This document shows, piece after piece, positions 1 through 8,642 of a stretch of 64,000 bases of DNA; positions within the stretch are counted from its first letter, which is position 1, and each line of letters begins with the position of its first letter. The notes under the pieces were generated by a model. That model was not told the DNA's origin, searched no databases, and worked only from the letters and a program-made list of their open reading frames with translations. Both the position numbers and the translations under genes were made by a program. This stretch comes from Actinophytocola xinjiangensis (GTDB lineage: Bacteria; Actinomycetota; Actinomycetes; Mycobacteriales; Pseudonocardiaceae): assembly GCF_001921215.1 (NCBI RefSeq), contig NZ_MSIF01000003.1, positions 62,001-126,000 of the forward strand. The letters run 5' to 3'.

Positions 1-2458
1 TGCGGGACTCGAACGAGTAGCACGACGGATCGGCCAGACCCCGCCGCACCACGAACGTCGCGTCGGACTTCAGCAGCGCGGGGCTCGCGGCGGTCACCAC
101 GTCGGTGCGGGCGACCCCCGCCTGGTGGCGCAGGTAGCGGTCGGTGAACCCCGGTGTCGTCACCCGCAGCGACCTCGTCTGGTCCACGGGCAGGTCGACC
201 GTGCTGCGCCACAGGGGAATCACCGACGCCCACGTCGTGTCGGGGCCGAAGCTCGTCGCCGTGTCCCACGGGTTGGGGCCGCCCTGCCGGGCCAGGTACA
301 CCGACTCGCTGTAGTGCCGCACGAACGCGCCGGGGTTGTTGTACGACTCCAGTGCCGTCGCGCCCTGGCCCGACCGGGCACAGAACGTCGCGTCGGCGGT
401 GAAACCGGCCGTGCCGTCCGGCGCGTCCAGCCGGACACGCCAGTTGACGTGGCGCAGGTACCGGCCCGGCTGGTTGCGCGACTCGAACGACAGGCACGAC
501 GCGTCCGCCAACCCGGGCCGCGCCAGGAACGTCGCGTCCCGGCGCAGCAGGTCCGTTCCGTTGTCCACGTCCGTGCGCGCGAGGCTGTCCTGGTGGCGCA
601 GGTACCGGTTGGTGTACCCGGGGGTCGTCACCCGCAGCGACACCGCCTCGCCCCGGCCGACCTCGGTGCCGGCCGCCTGGGCGAGCACCCGGCGGTTGAC
701 CTCGGCGACCCGCGCCGCGGTCATCTTCATGATCCGGCGGTCGTAGGTGTAGAAGCCGTTGACCTCGTTCTCCAGGTCGTACGGTTCGGTGTACACCGAA
801 CCGGACAGGCCCCGGGTCTGCACGAACCGGCCGACCTCACGGGTGATCTCGACGTACCGGTTGGTCAGCGACGTCTCGTCGGGATACAGGTCACCGTAGG
901 CGAACCCGGCACCCGGCTCCCACTCGTGACCGACCACCCGCCGGCCAAGGCCGCCGTACTCCCCCAGCACCGCGACCCGCGTCGCCGTCGGCAGGCGGGT
1001 GCCCGAGGACATCTGGTAGGCGTGGTCGTCGATGATGTCGCCGTTGGCCGGCTCGGGGTCGGACACGCAGCAGTTCGAGCCAGAGTTGTGGTTGATCAGG
1101 CGGCTGGAGTCCAGCGACCGCACCAGGTCGACGATCCGCCCGTTGTCGTACTCGCCCCAGCCCTCGTTGAACGGCACCCACTGCACGATCGACGTGATCC
1201 CCTTCAGGTTCTCCACCATCCGGGTCAGCTCGGACTCGAAGTTCGCGTGCGCCCGTGCCGGCACGTCGTCCACGGCGTCCAGGGCCGGCATGTCCTGCCA
1301 CACCATCAGACCGAGGCGGTCGGCCCAGTAGTACCAGCGGGCCGGCTCCACCTTGATGTGTTTGCGGACCATGGTGAAGCCCAAGGCCTTCTGGCGTTCC
1401 AGGTCGAACCGCAGGGCCTCGTCGGTCGGCGCGGTGTAGATCCCGTCCGGCCAGTAGCCCTGGTCGAGCGTGCCGAGTTGGAAGACGAACTTGCCGTTGA
1501 GCAGCGGTCGCATCACCCCGCCGACGACCGCCTTGCCCAGCGACCGCATGCCGAAGTACCCGGTGACCACGTCGGCGCCCATGCTCACCCGCAGGTCGTA
1601 GAGGAACGGGTCGTCGGGCGACCACAGGCGCGCGTTGGGCACCGGCACCCGCAGGTGCGTCCCGGTGGTGCCGGTGGCCGAGCCGACGACCGTGCCACCG
1701 GTGAGCACCTCGGCGCGGACCTGCTGGCCGGCACTGCCCTGGACCACCAGGTCGAGCACCCCGGCCGGGACGTCCGGCACGGTGTCCAGGCGGGTGATGT
1801 GGTTGGCCAGCACCGGTTCCAGCCACACCGTCTGCCAGATCCCGGACGCCGCCGTGTACCAGATGCCGCTCGGGTCGCGCCGCTGCTTGCCGATCGGATA
1901 CGTGCTGCCGTCGATCGTCGAGCGCGCGCCGACGATGATCTCGTTGCTCCCGGCGCGCAGGGCGTCGGTGATGTCGAAGGAGAACGGGTCGAACCCGCCG
2001 GTGTGCGTGCCGACCCGGGTGCCGTTCACCCACACCCTGGTCTCCCAGGTCACCGCGCCGAAGTTGAGCCTGACCCGCCGTCCGTCCCAGGTGGACGGAA
2101 TGGTCACCGTGCGGCGGTAGTACATGTTGTCCTCGTGCCGCTGGATGCCTGACAGCGCCGACTCGATCGGGTAGGGCACCAGCACGCCCTCCGGGAGGGT
2201 CTGCCCCACCGGTGGCGAGTCGATGTTCGGCGCGCCGGTGAACTCCCACACGCCGTTGAGGTTGAGCCAGTCCGCCCGCACCAGCTGCGGGCGCGGGTAG
2301 TCGGGCAGGGCGTTGGTCGGCGACACCTGGCTCGTCCACGGCGTGGTCAGCGGCGGTGTCTTGGGTAGCCACTCGGCCGCCTGCGCGGCCGGGGCGAGCG
2401 CGACGACGGCGGTCGCCGCGATCAGCGACGCCGCGGTGGCGGCGAGGATCCGTCTCAT
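1..2458 (-). CDS. Secreted glycoside hydrolase family 2 protein with C-terminal AbfB repeats (partial)
   Basis: An 819-codon fragment runs off the left edge. It has a Sec signal peptide (about residues 1-27, ending AQA) and a GH2 order of domains: N-terminal jelly-roll sugar-binding (about 60-215), Ig-like sandwich and TIM barrel. The GH2 acid/base Glu is in FNEGWGEYD (E432) and the nucleophile Glu in VLGEYGG (E500). From about residue 600, repeats of the RYLRH / SFESR type match AbfB (CBM42-like) arabinofuranose-binding beta-trefoils. It probably cleaves a beta-linked sugar from an arabinose-bearing polymer outside the cell; exact substrate (galactoside, glucuronide, mannoside) is not readable. 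The ATG is preceded by GGGAGAA and lies 10 bases after the GH76 gene, so it is the last visible gene of the lacI operon. Confidence 0.88.
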   Translation of the reverse strand, partial: MRRILAATAASLIAATAVVALAPAAQAAEWLPKTPPLTTPWTSQVSPTNALPDYPRPQLVRADWLNLNGVWEFTGAPNIDSPPVGQTLPEGVLVPYPIESALSGIQRHEDNMYYRRTVTIPSTWDGRRVRLNFGAVTWETRVWVNGTRVGTHTGGFDPFSFDITDALRAGSNEIIVGARSTIDGSTYPIGKQRRDPSGIWYTAASGIWQTVWLEPVLANHITRLDTVPDVPAGVLDLVVQGSAGQQVRAEVLTGGTVVGSATGTTGTHLRVPVPNARLWSPDDPFLYDLRVSMGADVVTGYFGMRSLGKAVVGGVMRPLLNGKFVFQLGTLDQGYWPDGIYTAPTDEALRFDLERQKALGFTMVRKHIKVEPARWYYWADRLGLMVWQDMPALDAVDDVPARAHANFESELTRMVENLKGITSIVQWVPFNEGWGEYDNGRIVDLVRSLDSSRLINHNSGSNCCVSDPEPANGDIIDDHAYQMSSGTRLPTATRVAVLGEYGGLGRRVVGHEWEPGAGFAYGDLYPDETSLTNRYVEITREVGRFVQTRGLSGSVYTEPYDLENEVNGFYTYDRRIMKMTAARVAEVNRRVLAQAAGTEVGRGEAVSLRVTTPGYTNRYLRHQDSLARTDVDNGTDLLRRDATFLARPGLADASCLSFESRNQPGRYLRHVNWRVRLDAPDGTAGFTADATFCARSGQGATALESYNNPGAFVRHYSESVYLARQGGPNPWDTATSFGPDTTWASVIPLWRSTVDLPVDQTRSLRVTTPGFTDRYLRHQAGVARTDVVTAASPALLKSDATFVVRRGLADPSCYSFESR

Positions 2459-2468
2459 GGGTTCTCCC

Positions 2469-4301
2469 TCATTCGGCGGTGAGCGCTTCGAGGCCGCTCG
2501 CCTGGGTACGCCAGTCGGTCGGGTTGGGGTCGCCGCCCGCCCACCGCTGGCCCAGCCGGTTGAGCGGGTCGCGGGCGGCTGACCAGACGGAGTCCGCCTG
2601 GGTGCGCAGGAACGCCCGGTGGGCCGGTGAACCGGTCACCGACGCCAGGTCGGCGAGGTAGCGGACGAAGATGCCCTTGAACTGCTTCTGGTTGTCGTCA
2701 CAGGTGTTCTGGTCGCAGCGTTCGGTCAGCACGCCGCCGCTGACCAGCACCGGGCTGGTGGTGCCGGCGTCGGCCAGCCGGACGGCCGCGTCGCGGTAGC
2801 CGACGTCGCCGGTGGCCCGCCACGCCTCGGTGAGGCCTCCGATGGCCAGGCCCTGGTTGTAGGTCCAGACCGGCTGGCCGTTGTTGCGGCAGTCGCGGGT
2901 CAGGCCGTCGTTGACCAGGTTCGCCGCGTTGACCAGACCGCTGCCCAGGTACCAGTCGGCGGCCGTGCGGGCGCGGCCGAGCCAGCGGGTGTCGGCGGGG
3001 ACCCGCCGGGCGAGCGACGCCGTGAGCCGCAGGTACTGGCCCGCGGTGACCGCGTTCTTGTAGGTGCGTTCGCGGTCCCACCACACGCCGCCGCCGCAGG
3101 TCGCCGGGTCCCAGAATCCGTGCACGTACTCGGCGATGGTGACGGCCATGTCGAGGTAGCGGGACTCGCCGGTGTGGTCGTAGGCCGCGACCCAGGCCAG
3201 CGCCCACCAGGCGCTGTCGTCGATCGAGCGGCTGACGAAGTCGCCCTCGATCGGGTCGGTGCCGCGCTCGCCGGCCGGGAAGCTGCCCCGGTTGCGGTCG
3301 AAGGTGCGGGCGATCACCCAGTCGTAGCGGCGGTCGCCGGTGCGGGCGGCGTAGGCGATGACGGCGGTGAGCGTGGCCGCCGAGTTCCACCAGCTGCCAC
3401 GCCACCAACCCTGGTACGGGTCGTAGGAGTACAGCAGGGCGTCGGCCGACGCGGCGGCGCGGGCCGAGGCCGGGCGCGCCCACGCCGTGCAACTGCCCTG
3501 CTGGTAGGGCTCGGCGCGGCCACACGCGCGGACCGCCCCGCCGTAGTGGCGGCCACGCGGGTCGCGGGTGGCGAACATCGTGGTGGTCGCGCCGGTGCCG
3601 GTGGCCGAGGTCCGGCCCAGCGACGAGCCGCCCGGCCAGCTGACACCGGCGTCCCAGGAGCGGTCCAGCCAGATCTCGTCGCCCGGGCCGCCGGCCTCGA
3701 TGGTGCCCCACGCCATCCCGCCCCGGTCGACGTGCAGCCGGATCGTGCGGCCGAACAGCGTCGTGGGCGGCACCGGTGCGAGGTCACCGTCGGCCAGGCC
3801 GGCGTCGGTGCGGTCGCAGCGGGTGTCGCACACCGTGGGGTGGACCCAGTCGGTGCAGGTCACCCCGGCCGCGTCACCGCACGCCCTGATCACGCCCCGG
3901 CGGTGGCCGCCGGGATCGGAGACGTTGTACATGAGGGTGCGGGTGCCGGTCCAGGACGGCGGGATGGCGGCCTTGCCGAGCAGGCCCTCCCAGGTGGCGC
4001 CGCCGTCCCAGGAACGGTCCAGCCACACCGCGTCGCCGGTGGTGCCCTCGTCGATGCTGCCCCACGCCATACCGTCCACATCGGACACGTGAAGGACCAG
4101 CCGGCGGCCGTTGAGGTCACGCTCGGGCACCGGGAAGGTCTCCTCCCCGGCCCGGGACGGGTCCAGGGTGTCGCAGTGCAGGAAGCACACGACGGCCTGG
4201 GGCGCCTGCGGAACCTGTGGGACCGGTGGGACCTCGGTCGCCGCCGGTACGTCGAGCAGGCCCACCACCAGGACCGTGGCGAGCAGTGACGCGGCCGTCA
4301 C
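2469..4301 (-). CDS. GH76 alpha-1,6-mannanase-like secreted protein
   Basis: 610 residues. The GTG start overlaps the stop of the upstream GH127 gene (GTGA), indicating translational coupling. Residues 2-21 form a hydrophobic signal or anchor. Residues about 60-275 hold two copies of a roughly 100-residue module sharing MAWG[ST]I, GD, WLDRSWD and a closing RACG; I do not recognise it as a named family. The C-terminal half is a GH76 (alpha/alpha)6 barrel with the paired aspartates of the family in SIDDSAWWALAW (D361-D362) and the CGGGVWW motif. GH76 enzymes act on endo-alpha-1,6-mannan, as in yeast mannan or the mannan core of actinobacterial lipomannan. Pairing with arabinose-directed neighbours suggests a mixed arabino/mannan substrate, which is inference. 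Confidence 0.87.
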   Translation of the reverse strand: MTAASLLATVLVVGLLDVPAATEVPPVPQVPQAPQAVVCFLHCDTLDPSRAGEETFPVPERDLNGRRLVLHVSDVDGMAWGSIDEGTTGDAVWLDRSWDGGATWEGLLGKAAIPPSWTGTRTLMYNVSDPGGHRRGVIRACGDAAGVTCTDWVHPTVCDTRCDRTDAGLADGDLAPVPPTTLFGRTIRLHVDRGGMAWGTIEAGGPGDEIWLDRSWDAGVSWPGGSSLGRTSATGTGATTTMFATRDPRGRHYGGAVRACGRAEPYQQGSCTAWARPASARAAASADALLYSYDPYQGWWRGSWWNSAATLTAVIAYAARTGDRRYDWVIARTFDRNRGSFPAGERGTDPIEGDFVSRSIDDSAWWALAWVAAYDHTGESRYLDMAVTIAEYVHGFWDPATCGGGVWWDRERTYKNAVTAGQYLRLTASLARRVPADTRWLGRARTAADWYLGSGLVNAANLVNDGLTRDCRNNGQPVWTYNQGLAIGGLTEAWRATGDVGYRDAAVRLADAGTTSPVLVSGGVLTERCDQNTCDDNQKQFKGIFVRYLADLASVTGSPAHRAFLRTQADSVWSAARDPLNRLGQRWAGGDPNPTDWRTQASGLEALTAE

Positions 4302-7066
4302 GACAGCTGCCAGAGGTGGTCGGGCGTCCCGGCGTCGGCGAACTGGACGACCTGCGCCGAGTCGGCGTGCGACATGCCGTCCACGGCCAGCACCTTGCCC
4401 GAGTTCGCGTTCTGCACCCGCCACAAGTCGTCGGTGCTCGGGCGCAGCCGCCACAGGTGGTCGCGGGTACCGTTGTCGGCGAACTGCACCACCCACGCGG
4501 AGTCGGCGCTCGACATCCGGTCCACCGCGAGCACCTTGCCGGAGTTGCGGTTGCGGATCCGGAAGTACCCGTCGGCGTCGGGCAGGAACTCCCAGTCGTG
4601 GTCGGCCGTCCCGTTGTCGGCGAACTGGACCACCCGCGCGGAGTCCTCGGTGGACATCCGGTCGACGCCAAGGACCTTGGTGGAGTTGAGGTTGCGGATC
4701 TGGACGAACCCGTCGGGCAGGATCCGCCACAGGTGGTCGGCGGTGCCGTTGTCGTCGAACTGCACGACCGGCGCGGAGTTCTGGGTCGACATCAGGTCCA
4801 CGCCAAGGACCTTGCCGGAGTGCCGGTTGCGCAGCCGGAACCAGCCGTCGCCGTTGTCCAGCAGCTCCCACACGTGGTCGGTCGCGCCGTCGTCATCGAA
4901 CTGCACCACCGGCGCCGAGTTCACCGGGGACGCACCGTCCACGGCCAGCACCCGACCGGAGTGCGCACTGGCGACCTTCACCCGGCCGTTGCCGCAGTCC
5001 ACCAGCCGCCAGCGGTGGTCGGCGGTGCCGTTGTCGTCGAACTGCACGATCCGCGCGCCGTTGGCCGTCGACATGCCGTCGATGGCCAGGACCTTGCCGC
5101 TGTTGCGGTTCTGGATCCGGCAGCGCACCCCCGGCGCGCCCCAGCCGAGCGTCCCGCCGGCCTGGGGGAACGCGGTGATCCGCAGCCGCGCGGCACCCAT
5201 CGGCACCAGGGTCACCGTGCGGGCCGGGGCCGTGGTGGCGACCGGGCCGCCGCGCAGGGTGGCGACGACGTTCTCGTCGTCGGCCGTCCAGTCCGGGACG
5301 TCCCTGGCCTGGGTGGTGATCCGGACCGGGGCGCCGTCGAGGGTGAACGGGTCGTCGAGGTCGCCGCCGGTGCCGACGGTCAGCGGCGCGCCGGGCACCA
5401 GGGCCACGTTCCACGCCGAGCCGGCGGTGACCTCGTACTCGGGCCACGCCTCGGTCCCCCCGTAGCGGCGCCACAGCTCGTCGATCCGCAGGGAGAAGGT
5501 CAGCGGACCCCGGTCCACCGACACCGCGTGGTTGTGCTGCCACACCCGGGTTCGCGGCGGCATCGGCAGGCGCAGGACCACCGTGTCGCCCTCGCTCCAG
5601 GTGCGGTGCACGGTGACGAACCGGGGGCCGCCGGCGGCCGGGACGGCGGTGCCGTTGACGGTCAGCGCCGGGTCGGGGCACCAGCCGGGCACGCGCACGG
5701 CGAACGGGAACGCGCGCGGCGACGGCAGCGAGAACCGGAAGGTGACGGTGTCGCCGAACGGGTAGTCGGTGCGTTCGACGACCGTGACCCCGCCAGCGCT
5801 CACCGTGCACGGCCCGTACAGCGCGGCCACCAGCCCACCGTCCGGAGTGGACAGCCACATCTCCTCGACGAAGTACGGCCAGCCCTGGCCGTAGTTGTGC
5901 GGACAGCAGCGGTACTGGTCGACGCCCGGCTGGTAGGCCTGCATGGCGAAACCGTTCTGGAACTGGCGGCGCCGCTTGGGCACGTCGTCGAGGTGCACGG
6001 AGTTGGCGCTGGTCACGTAGTGGCACACGCGCCCGAGCGGGTCCAGGCTGGGAGCGAGCGCGTTGAACGCCAGCTCCTCGGTGCGGTCGGCCCACAGCGG
6101 GTCGCCGGTGATCCTGGTGAGCAGCTCGTGGCTGGCCATCAGCTCGACCACACCGCAGGTCTCGAACCCCTGGCGCGGGTCGCCGTAGCCGGGGCGCAGG
6201 TTCTCGTCGCCGGCGAAACCGCCGCCGGGGAACTGGCCGTGGGCGGCCATGATCCGGTCGTACACCCGGTAGGGCGAGCCCCGGTGGGTGTCGTCGCCGG
6301 ACAGGCGCCAGTACTGGGCCGGTTCGCGGAAACCCTGCGCGATGTTGACGTTGTGCGGGGTGGGCAGGTTGTCGACCCAGTTCGCCGAGCGGGCGTGGAC
6401 GCGGTGCACGAGGTCGAGCAGCGCCGGGTCGCCGGTGCGTTCGTGCAGCCAGCACAGCACGTCGATGGTGTCGCCCCAGCGGGTGGTGCCCCAGCCGTCG
6501 GTGAACACCGCGTCGGGTTGGCCGGCCACGTAACGGAAGTAGCGGGTGAGCAGGTCGTCGACGCGCCGGTCGTCGTGGTACTCGGCCCACGAGCGCAGCG
6601 CGTGCAGCATCGGCATGTGCGGCCACAGGTCGGCGTGACCGGCCAGCGACGAGCGGTGCGCCGACGGGCCGAAGTAGCCGTCGGGGGCCTGGGTGGCGAT
6701 GACCGACTCGATCCAGCGTTCGGTGTCGGCCAGCACCCTGGCGTCGCCGGTGACGTAGCCGAGGTCGCCGAAGCCGCGTAGCCAGTAGGGAAGTTCCTCC
6801 CAGCCGGGGCGGTCGGGGTGCACCCAGCCGCTGTCGTCGTGGCGCAGGAAGTGGGAGATCTCCTGGAACCGGCCGTTGAGGCCCTCGCGCTGACGGTCGA
6901 GCTGGGTGGCGAGCCAGCCCTGGGCGCGGACGGCTCCCGGAAGGAGACGTTGGAACGCCGGGGGCCTGAGGGTGTCGGCACGCCGGTCGGCGGCCGCGCC
7001 GGGGGTGAGGAGGGTGCCGACGGCGATGGCGCCGCCGGCCAGGAACGTACGTCGAGGTACGGGCAT
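4298..7066 (-). CDS. Tat-secreted GH127-type (DUF1680) beta-L-arabinofuranosidase with six ricin-type repeats
   Basis: 922 residues. The N-terminus PRRTFLAGG is a twin-arginine signal, so the enzyme is probably folded, and perhaps metallated, before export. Residues about 35-640 match the GH127/DUF1680 family, including GFETCGVVE and the adjacent cysteines in YRCCPHNYGQGW (C387-C388), which in GH127 include the catalytic/zinc-binding cysteines. Residues about 647-921 contain six consecutive 45-residue ricin-lectin-like repeats with the pattern NSGKVLAVDxMS...VVQFxDNGTxDHxW, a carbohydrate-binding tail. GGAG precedes the ATG by 7 bases. It is the first structural gene after lacI (41-base gap) and overlaps the GH76 start by 4 bases. 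GH146 is an alternative family in the same clan. Confidence 0.87.
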   Translation of the reverse strand: MPVPRRTFLAGGAIAVGTLLTPGAAADRRADTLRPPAFQRLLPGAVRAQGWLATQLDRQREGLNGRFQEISHFLRHDDSGWVHPDRPGWEELPYWLRGFGDLGYVTGDARVLADTERWIESVIATQAPDGYFGPSAHRSSLAGHADLWPHMPMLHALRSWAEYHDDRRVDDLLTRYFRYVAGQPDAVFTDGWGTTRWGDTIDVLCWLHERTGDPALLDLVHRVHARSANWVDNLPTPHNVNIAQGFREPAQYWRLSGDDTHRGSPYRVYDRIMAAHGQFPGGGFAGDENLRPGYGDPRQGFETCGVVELMASHELLTRITGDPLWADRTEELAFNALAPSLDPLGRVCHYVTSANSVHLDDVPKRRRQFQNGFAMQAYQPGVDQYRCCPHNYGQGWPYFVEEMWLSTPDGGLVAALYGPCTVSAGGVTVVERTDYPFGDTVTFRFSLPSPRAFPFAVRVPGWCPDPALTVNGTAVPAAGGPRFVTVHRTWSEGDTVVLRLPMPPRTRVWQHNHAVSVDRGPLTFSLRIDELWRRYGGTEAWPEYEVTAGSAWNVALVPGAPLTVGTGGDLDDPFTLDGAPVRITTQARDVPDWTADDENVVATLRGGPVATTAPARTVTLVPMGAARLRITAFPQAGGTLGWGAPGVRCRIQNRNSGKVLAIDGMSTANGARIVQFDDNGTADHRWRLVDCGNGRVKVASAHSGRVLAVDGASPVNSAPVVQFDDDGATDHVWELLDNGDGWFRLRNRHSGKVLGVDLMSTQNSAPVVQFDDNGTADHLWRILPDGFVQIRNLNSTKVLGVDRMSTEDSARVVQFADNGTADHDWEFLPDADGYFRIRNRNSGKVLAVDRMSSADSAWVVQFADNGTRDHLWRLRPSTDDLWRVQNANSGKVLAVDGMSHADSAQVVQFADAGTPDHLWQLS
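4304..5128 (-). repeat. Six tandem coding repeats (ricin-type lectin modules) of about 135 bp
   Basis: The 3' end of the GH127 gene is built from six successive units of about 45 codons. Each encodes a version of NSGKVLAVDGMS followed by VVQFADNGTADHLW. Units 3 to 6 are most alike, in DNA as well as protein, which suggests expansion by recent unequal recombination. Such a tract is prone to copy-number change and assembly error. Confidence 0.85.
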
Positions 7067-7107
7067 GTCTGCTCCAGGGGCAGGGGTTTCCTGGTGCCGG
7101 TATTCGG

Positions 7108-8097
7108 TTAGGGGGTCGTGCTCTCGCGGATCTGCAGGGTGAACGGGATCGGGATGTCCTCGGGCGGGAAGTCCGGGTCGGCGCGCCGGCGGTGGACCAG
7201 GTCGACCGCCGCCTCGGCGAGCGCGACCTTGTCCGGGGCGATGGTGGTCAGCGAGGGGACGCTGTAGGCGCTGTGGTCGGCGTTGTCGAAGCCGACGATG
7301 GCGACGTCGCCGGGCACGCGCAGGCCCCGGTCGACGACCGCGCGGACCGCGCCCTGGGCGAGCATGTCGTTGAAGCAGAACACCGCGTCCGGGGGCTCGG
7401 GCAGGTCCAGCAGCCGGTCCATGGCCAGCGCGCCGTCGCGGTGGTGGTAGCGCAGCGCCTCGGCGACCAGGTCGTCGCGACGGGGAAGGCCGGCTTCGGT
7501 GAGCGCGGCGTGGTAGCCGGTCAGCCGCTGGGCGGCGGTGCCCCGGGTGGGGTGCTGGCCGATGACCGCGATCCGGCGGCGGCCGATGTCGATCAGGTGC
7601 CGCACGGCGGTGTGCGCGGCCAGGACGTTGTCGATGCCGACGTGGTCGAAGGGCAGCGCGAGCGGGTGCTCGCCGAGCAGCACGACCGGCACGCCGAGAC
7701 CGGTGAGGTCGTCGGCCTCGGCGGCTTGCGGGCTGACCAGCGCGCCGTCGACCAGGTGCGGGCCGAGGGCGGCGAGGGTGTCGCGTTCGCGTGCCCGGTC
7801 GCCCTGGGTCTGTTCGATGAGCACGTTCCAGTCGAGCCGGGCGGCGGCGGCGATGACCCCGCCGGCGAGCTCGCCGAAGTACGGGATGCTCAGCTCGGGC
7901 ACCACGAGGGCGAGGAACCCGGTGCGGCCCCGCCGCAGGTTGCGGGCGCCGACGTTGGGCCGGTACCCGGTGGCGACGAGCGCGTCCTCGACCCGGCGCC
8001 GGTTCTCCGGCTTCACGAAGTCGTAGCCGTTGACCACGTTCGACACGGTCTTGACGGACACCCCGGCGAGCACCGCGACGTCCCTGAGCGTGGCCAT
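7108..8097 (-). CDS. LacI-family transcriptional regulator of the glycan operon
   Basis: 329 residues. The N-terminal LacI helix-turn-helix is unmistakable (TLRDVAVLAGVSVKTVSNVV, residues about 3-22), followed by a periplasmic-binding-protein-like effector domain (about 60-329). It lies 41 bases upstream of the GH127 gene on the same strand and so probably represses its own operon until a sugar released by these enzymes binds. The start at 8097 lacks a Shine-Dalgarno sequence but lies 8 bases after a good -10 element, consistent with a leaderless message. Two palindromes cover this promoter. Confidence 0.93.
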   Translation of the reverse strand: MATLRDVAVLAGVSVKTVSNVVNGYDFVKPENRRRVEDALVATGYRPNVGARNLRRGRTGFLALVVPELSIPYFGELAGGVIAAAARLDWNVLIEQTQGDRARERDTLAALGPHLVDGALVSPQAAEADDLTGLGVPVVLLGEHPLALPFDHVGIDNVLAAHTAVRHLIDIGRRRIAVIGQHPTRGTAAQRLTGYHAALTEAGLPRRDDLVAEALRYHHRDGALAMDRLLDLPEPPDAVFCFNDMLAQGAVRAVVDRGLRVPGDVAIVGFDNADHSAYSVPSLTTIAPDKVALAEAAVDLVHRRRADPDFPPEDIPIPFTLQIRESTTP

Positions 8098-8104
8098 GCT
8101 TGTG

Positions 8105-8139
8105 AGGGTAACCCGGTTACAACGATGTGCCAACGTTGG
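8105..8139 (-). promoter_or_regulatory. lacI operon promoter with two palindromic operators
   Basis: On the minus strand a -35 TTGGCA (8128-8133) and -10 TACCCT (8105-8110) are separated by 17 bases, and the lacI ATG follows the -10 by 7 bases. A 13-bp palindrome GTAACCCGGTTAC (6-bp arms, 8108-8120) overlaps the -10 and spacer. A second perfect palindrome CCAACGTTGG (8130-8139) overlaps the -35. Their centres are about 20 bp apart, two helical turns, as expected for cooperative LacI-type autoregulation. Confidence 0.7.
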
Positions 8140-8642
8140 AAATCTGCCGCCCCCGACCGGTCGAGCCAGGGGGCGAACAGTCGTCGCCACCGGACCGTGA
8201 TTGGCGTGACGACACGCCGACGAAAGCGCCAGCACGCTGCGGTTCCACCCCTATCGGGTCCCGGATACGTTTCCACAGGGCACCCTAAAAATAGGTAGAC
8301 ATATGCTCAGCAATCAAAGCGTGAAACATGTAGCCTGCCGCCAGCAATATGCCGGACGAATGGTCACCGAGCCTCGTCCACAGGGCGCGTCAGTCGATCT
8401 TCGATCGCCCCGACCTGGCTGATCTCACACAGAACCAACATGGTATAAGGGAAGTCTCAGCGCGGAGAATATTCATTTATTGCCGGCGAGCAATGTGTAT
8501 GACGCGAGTTGATCACTGTTTGCCGTGTCAGCTGAGTCACCCCCAATCGGGCGATATTCCCGTGTCGATGCCCCAGATTCCGAACCCATCGGCTAGCTTT
8601 CTCAATGTTCGTTCTGGAATCCATGTGAAGGTGTGTGCAGCA
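8140..8642. other. Long AT-richer intergenic region ahead of the acyltransferase gene
   Basis: About 500 bases without a convincing gene. The left part is ordinary GC-rich DNA. From about 8280 to 8640 the composition drops sharply, with stretches such as CCTAAAAATAGG, GGTATAAGG and ATTCATTTATTG, unlike anything else in the window. It probably holds the promoter and leader of the acyltransferase gene. An in-frame upstream extension from 8349 is open but has poor codon bias, so I do not treat it as coding. Confidence 0.5.

Noticed and set aside
125-2152. Plus-strand open frame of 675 codons at the left edge
   Set aside because: Antisense to the GH2 gene whose catalytic motifs and signal peptide are clear; the translation is Arg/Val/Gln-biased nonsense.
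4217-6781. Long plus-strand open frame (854 codons) opposite the GH127/GH76 genes
   Set aside because: It is a high-GC shadow: low-complexity His/Arg/Val/Gly-rich translation without recognisable domains, antisense to well-supported glycosidases.
8349-8642. N-terminal extension of the acyltransferase from 8349
   Set aside because: The extension has atypical codons and AT-rich DNA, no ribosome-binding site at 8349, and the acyltransferase domain is complete from 8643.
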